Below, one piece after another: positions 59,879-64,000 of a DNA stretch of 64,000 nucleotides. Both the position numbers and the translations under genes were made by a program. The notes below the pieces were generated by a model that had not been told where the DNA came from, searched no databases, and saw only the letters and a program-made list of their open reading frames with translations. Source of the stretch: Lineus longissimus (lineage: Eukaryota; Nemertea; Pilidiophora; Heteronemertea; Lineidae); the NCBI RefSeq assembly GCF_910592395.1, contig NC_088313.1, forward strand, positions 14,894,437 to 14,958,436. Direction: 5' to 3'. Numbering within the stretch: the first letter of the stretch is position 1; the number at the start of each line of letters is the position of its first letter.

Positions 59879-60250
59879 GACCTGCGTATGCAGTCGCACC
59901 TTCAATTCCCGATCAACATCAAGACAGAAGCCATGGACATGATGCCCTCGCAAACGTCGCCACTGATGCCGCTCGGCCTGACGCATCTGAATCATCACGG
60001 CATGCCGCCGATGACATCATCACCCGGCTCCATGCATCTTAACGCCCCCATGGACACATGCCCGACCATGCTGGGTTCGGCCATACCGATGGAGACCAAC
60101 GAAATCCTGAATAAGGCCGGCCGGGCACGCAAGCAAAAGGAGGACAAGTACTGTGGTGTTTGCGGTGACCGAGCTCTAGGATATAATTTCGACGCTATAT
60201 CTTGTGAATCTTGCAAAGCATTCTTCAGACGGAATGCACTGAAAGGACTG
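59879..60250 (+). CDS. HR96: NR1J receptor: N-terminal domain and first zinc finger
   Basis: The exon runs from the acceptor TATTGCAG to the donor GTAAGA, phase 0 at both ends, 124 residues. Residues 1-80 are a Met/Pro/His-rich N-terminal domain with an I-K-T-E SUMO-type motif (Lys15). G-R-A-R-K-Q-K-E-D-K (81-90) is a basic stretch. The first zinc finger is C92-x2-C95-x13-C109-x2-C112, and the P-box C-E-S-C-K-A with F-F-R-R-N-A identifies the NR1J group (Drosophila HR96, nematode DAF-12/NHR-8) rather than VDR/PXR, which have E-G-C-K-G. In that family the receptors bind DNA in the nucleus and respond to sterols, lipids or xenobiotics. The first Met inside the exon is residue 4, so translation probably begins in an upstream exon. 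Confidence 0.92.
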
Positions 60251-61261
60251 GTAAGATTCTGTTTTGCAAAAGTAGACAAAGTTTCTTTATCCTATAGTGT
60301 CATCCCTAATGAAAGGCTTTCTCGATGTGGCTTATGAGCCACTTATTACTTTGGGTGCCTGGCGGAAAGAAAGGCAGTTTGTACGCTATATACTGTGATG
60401 AACTGGCTGCATCTGAAAGTGCTGCTATCGGCGGTGGCTTGACCGTTGACCTTCTGACGAAGATTAATTGAGTTCAGATTAACCTTTGTGTGTGAAAGCG
60501 ATGATCTCGTCAAAAAGTCATCTGTATTGAGACTAATGAGAGTCTCATAGCACAAGAGTTCAAGTCTTCGTGAGAACCAGGAATTTGTTTCTTCCGAAGT
60601 ACTAGTGGGGATTCAAGGAACTTATAAGTTCCTGACTCTTCACAACCAAACCAAGATAGCCAGGAATTTAGAGAGTCTGTCAGATGAGACTGGAAGCTGT
60701 TGTCCCTTGCACCAGAGTGCCTGTGCCAGAATGAGTAAAAGTTCTCACAAATCCCCGGCAAAACTCTCAAAAGGTGTGAGAGGCGTAAATGATCGATTGA
60801 TTGATTGGATGGATTGGAAATGATTTACAGACTGGGTACAAATAGGTTACAGTTTGTTCCAGTGATTCCCTTCTTGGGCTCTGTAACCATTGGTCAGGAG
60901 ATGTAAGAGGTGAAGAAAACATGATGATCTCTTGCTAAAATGAGGTCTGTTTGCTGAGATGAGACTGTCTTATCCTTCCTTTGCTGCTCCCAAGAACAAA
61001 GTAACGAAACTGCGATCGCTTTCTATTCATAGCTCTGAAAGTCAGACAAACAAATGTCATGGTTTATTTTTGCCCAGAAAGTCTGACGAACTTATGAAAG
61101 TTCATGAGTAAGTCTGTTTGGGTCCAAATCACTGCTGTTATTATCTAACAAGATTTCATTTACGGATATTTTTCTCGGAGAAGGCTCAGTGTTTGAAGGG
61201 ATAATAGCTTTGTAAAAATAACTGTATATTCCGTCTAATTTTTAGTCGTTTTCTCTTTCAG
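60251..61261 (+). other. Intron between the two zinc-finger exons
   Basis: GTAAGA..TTTTCTCTTTCAG, 1,011 bp, splitting the DNA-binding domain directly after the first finger. No embedded gene or repeat recognised. Confidence 0.85.
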
Positions 61262-61428
61262 GACTATTTCAAGTGTCCATACGACGAGAAATGTAAAATG
61301 GATATATCGAACCGAAGATTTTGTAAACGATGCCGATTGAAGAAATGTTTCGAGATCGGAATGAGGAAAGAGTACATCCTGACCGAGGAAGAAAAAATGA
61401 AAAAGCGTCAAAAGATTGACGAAAATAG
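61262..61428 (+). CDS. HR96: NR1J receptor: second zinc finger and C-terminal extension
   Basis: Acceptor TTTTCTCTTTCAG and donor AG/GTGAGA; it enters in phase 0 and leaves after two bases of a codon. Of 55 full codons, the second zinc finger is C5-x5-C11-x9-C21-x2-C24, followed by R-L-K-K-C-F-E-I-G-M, the nuclear-receptor signature end of the DNA-binding domain. The C-terminal extension E-E-E-K-M-K-K-R-Q-K-I-D-E-N is close to the S/T-E-E-x-K-x-x-K/R-R-K-I pattern of HR96. All eight zinc ligands of the two exons are intact. It would contact DNA and contribute to dimerisation and nuclear import. The ligand-binding domain is outside the window. Confidence 0.93.
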
Positions 61429-62140
61429 GTGAGAAATATATAATAAGAAACAACCCCTGGTTGTCATAATGTGCTATAGTCTATTTCATGAGTTTTGGCA
61501 CTTTTAACATGCCAAAGAATATTTGACAATGTTTTCCCTCAAATTGCTTCTTATTGGTCATGTGTTGGCCGATTTTCGCCAAGAGAGTGTTTTTACATGC
61601 TTCAGATCAGAGTGACATTGAAGTTTCTCAGAAGAATACATTTTGTTCAACTGGTAGTTTTCTGTGCGAAATCAACCAAAATCGATGGTGCCATATCTCA
61701 TGAAATAGACTATGGATTGTTTCTCATGTAAGAAAGGTTGTGGGGTTGTGCTCAATCAACCAGGTGATTAGATAGGGACGGGTCTCTTCCTAACAAAATA
61801 TAGGTACTCTGTTACCTTTTCCCGCAGCAGAACCCCATGTTCTTGCTGCAGTTCTTTATCTGACCACTAGGTGGCGATACAGAAGCTATATTCTTCTTGC
61901 TGTCCTGTCGGTCGTTCTCATCGAAGACGGATTATCAGTACCATCACATCTCAAATCCTCGGATGACCATCCCAGCCACCACACGAACTCCTCAGAACTT
62001 GAAAATGAAATATAGCTGAAACAAAAACACGTCAAAGAAAACTGGACCAAGGATTCTCCCTTGGGTCATCTTTTCCATATCTGTATCGTGTGTACCCTTA
62101 GGCAAAATACTTGACCGTACTTGTGTCTCTCTCAATTCAG
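61429..62140 (+). other. Intron after the DNA-binding domain
   Basis: 712 bp, GTGAGA..CTCTCAATTCAG. A further acceptor-like CTTTTCCCGCAG near 61827 is not paired with a convincing donor in phase. Confidence 0.6.
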
Positions 62141-62194
62141 GAGTAGGTCACCCTGGGATGGTCCGGGGTCCACCCAATCCCAACCACCACGAAA
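62141..62194 (+). CDS. HR96: NR1J receptor hinge micro-exon 1 (54 nt)
   Basis: Strong acceptor (TGTCTCTCTCAATTCAG) and consensus donor (AAA/GTAAGT). It enters with one base completing a codon and leaves after two bases, the same phase as the preceding exon's end. The 54 nt (18 codons) are therefore removable without a frame change. Encoded sequence after the joining Arg: S-R-S-P-W-D-G-P-G-S-T-Q-S-Q-P-P-R, a Ser/Pro/Gln-rich linker with no stop. It lies where the hinge between DNA-binding and ligand-binding domains should be. No family counterpart known to me. Confidence 0.6.
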
Positions 62195-63481
62195 GTAAGT
62201 ACAAGAGCATGGATGAGAATCCTCTGGTTTTCCGGATTTATTGAATCTGGATTTTGAAAAAACACATTAAAAAGATGCAAAACAAGGCTTACTCTTTTGA
62301 TAACCAATGGAATTTAACCACCAGTAGTCTCGTCTTTTTAATTACAGTATTCTTCAATGACCCAGCTGCTAAAAGAATCCACCCGAGCTAAGCAAATATT
62401 CATCATGTGATTTTAAATGAAATTTTATTGAATGAGAATTGGATGTTAAATGTGGTACAATAGCATTGACACACTTAGTTCCTCTCAACCCAATTATCAT
62501 CACAGACTTAGTGCCTCCACCACTCTTCAGAGTGGACCCATTTTTGAGGGAAGCAGACGTCACAGTACTACAAATTTGAATAACTGAATGCAACTTGAAA
62601 CAGGCAGATGTCACAATGCACACACTCTGACACCTGTTCGATTGTTTGTATATTCTATTCATGTGCAGTTGGTAAAAGTTTCAATAACCTCTTCAACAGT
62701 TAAGAGATCACTCTTCACATTTTGTGAATAAAGAAGCTGTGTGAATAATGATGCTGCTCCATTGTGGCATATCGAATAAGGAAGAATTGGGCCATTATGC
62801 CTTCTCTTATGATTCTGAAAGCAGGTTATGGTGACGACATCAACATTTCACCAAGTTCAGTTTCTCAGTAAGGGGAGCTTGGCACGACCAATGGCCAAGA
62901 CCAAAAACTGGGCCACTCATAATGACTATGAATGCATGCTATCATGCCGACATCAAAAGTTGACAAGGTTTAGTTTGTTGGGAAGGGGGAGGGGTCAGAG
63001 AAGAGGAGAAACTAAAAAGAATCTAGTTTTTTCTGACATCAACATGATTTTGCTTATTCTTTCCATTAGAACAAACATGCAGAGCAATTACTAAGGCTGA
63101 GAACTAGGCCAATACCCTGATGCATCTGATAGTTGTTGCATCTCAAGCCGACCACTTTGCTCCAGGTGTCATTATTCAAATTGACTTTTTTTTTTGTTTT
63201 GTCAACACCTGTTGGTGCTTCGAACAGGCCAGAGGCAGTTATGTTACAATTATTTGTTATCAGAAATGTACTATATTACATTTCGAAAAGGCTGGCTATT
63301 TGCTGATCTGACCTTCTCCATTCTCTCAAAACTGGGCCTGTACAACACTGGGAGGTGGATGTCCAGATTCTTGGGAAAGACACCAACTATTCATCCTACT
63401 TTCAGGAATGGTGGCTGCAAAATCATGCGAATTAAAGTCGTGATTTTACCATTATTTGACAAAGTTTTCTTTTCTTTTCAG
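62195..63481 (+). other. Intron between hinge micro-exons 1 and 2
   Basis: 1,287 bp. It contains an extra acceptor-like site (TCATCCTACTTTCAG, ending at 63405) without a matching in-phase donor. No other gene recognised. Confidence 0.5.
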
Positions 63482-63514
63482 AATGGCTGCCAACGGCCTG
63501 GAAACTAACTGCAG
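63482..63514 (+). CDS. HR96: NR1J receptor hinge micro-exon 2 (33 nt)
   Basis: The acceptor is a long pyrimidine run (TTTTCTTTTCTTTTCAG) and the donor is CAG/GTAATT. Same phase as the previous exon on both sides, 11 codons, encoding (after the joining codon) M-A-A-N-G-L-E-T-N-C. It is open whether joined to micro-exon 1 or directly to the DNA-binding exon. Short length makes this call weaker than the zinc-finger exons; the consistent phase supports it. Confidence 0.55.
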
Positions 63515-63942
63515 GTAATTGCGAACTTGGGTTGGAAATGGCTGTATGAGATTGCTTAAACCTTCAATAAACACGTTTCCATCCACTTGTCACTTTCTAA
63601 ACTGTGAAATGTTGGCAAATTGGCTTATTGTCGATTGGCATCAGATTCAATACCGCATTTGCTGCTGAGTGAAATTTCATTTGACAGTGGATTACGAAAA
63701 TCTTGTAAATAAAACTCTGGTGAAAATTTCACGGCCACAGTTTTATAGAGTATTTAGTAAACTACTGGTGGAGTTACTTGTGCGTTATAGTGAAGGACCA
63801 CTTCATGTTTGCTAACGTGATGAAATAGTCTGTCTCTGATGACATGTGCATCTCGGATACATTTCTGGTCACTGCACAAACTATTGTAAAAAAATTCAAT
63901 TTGTTTGAGAATGCATGTTGAGAGTCTCGTTTATACTTTCAG
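63515..63942 (+). other. Intron between hinge micro-exons 2 and 3
   Basis: 428 bp, GTAATT..TTTATACTTTCAG. Nothing else recognised. Confidence 0.5.
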
Positions 63943-63978
63943 GTCATCTGCAAATACATGTACCATTGATGTGGACAG
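63943..63978 (+). CDS. HR96: NR1J receptor hinge micro-exon 3 (36 nt)
   Basis: Acceptor TTTATACTTTCAG and donor ACAG/GTAAGT. 36 nt, again entering with one codon base and leaving after two, encoding (after the joining Arg) S-S-A-N-T-C-T-I-D-V-D. It is open in every combination with the other micro-exons. The next exon, presumably towards the ligand-binding domain, lies beyond the window. Confidence 0.58.
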
Positions 63979-64000
63979 GTAAGTAGAATTATTTGGGAAA

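Noticed and set aside
59879-61428. VDR, PXR or ecdysone receptor identity
   Set aside because: The P-box is C-E-S-C-K-A, not C-E-G-C-K-G; the C-terminal extension also follows the HR96 pattern.
61828-61870. Possible extra receptor exon after CTTTTCCCGCAG
   Set aside because: The only nearby donor (CTAG/GTGGCG) is weak, the 43-nt length would break the frame, and it does not match the phase of neighbouring exons.
63406-63436. Possible extra micro-exon after TCATCCTACTTTCAG
   Set aside because: Good acceptor but the following GTCGTG is a poor donor and the length does not preserve phase.

Overview
The window is eukaryotic: AT-rich, almost entirely non-coding, with long introns, short exons bounded by GT..AG splice sites, and many dispersed repeats. 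The one recognisable host gene is a nuclear receptor with the P-box C-E-S-C-K-A, typical of the protostome NR1J group (HR96 / DAF-12 / NHR-8). Together with a hairpin-led GCTCACC repeat of a type I associate with mollusc, annelid and brachiopod genomes, this suggests a lophotrochozoan marine invertebrate. I cannot name the species.

Layout. 1-38998 is non-coding (intergenic or long 5' intron). In it I recognise only repeats: a hairpin-headed element near 1987, a tRNA-like SINE head near 8757, local duplications near 9730, 19771 and 27608, and MITE-like elements at 32203 and 36493. 38999-40130 is a large dispersed repeat with three ~300-bp monomers, each carrying nuclear-receptor half-sites in ER8 and DR3 arrangement. 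40281-47297 is a nested pair: a TA-flanked terminal-inverted-repeat element split by a complete DIRS-type tyrosine-recombinase retrotransposon (40550-47103). The DIRS has intact Gag-like, RT/RNase H and recombinase frames, inverted terminal repeats, and an internal complementary region that reproduces the junction of its two ends.

49633-64000 holds the 5' part of the NR1J gene on the + strand. There is a likely ATG exon (49633-49701), a possible extra N-terminal exon (51629-51724), an exon with the N-terminal domain and first zinc finger (59879-60250), an exon with the second zinc finger (61262-61428), and then three tiny exons of 54, 33 and 36 nt. All three tiny exons are in the same phase and have lengths divisible by three, so each could be skipped or included without breaking the frame. 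The ligand-binding domain lies beyond the right edge. The introns contain a PIF/Harbinger-like MITE (52686-53114), a TTAA-flanked piggyBac-like MITE (55956-56268), a ~97-nt foldback hairpin (52461-52557) and a 108-bp tandem duplication (58045-58235).

Most striking: the string of frame-preserving micro-exons in the receptor hinge; the DIRS coding layout, where Gag and recombinase share one frame separated by a single TGA while RT lies in another; and the ER8+DR3 half-site clusters carried by a repeat about 10 kb upstream of the first receptor exon seen here. Exon calls, TSDs and repeat limits were read by eye; no alignment or database search was available.
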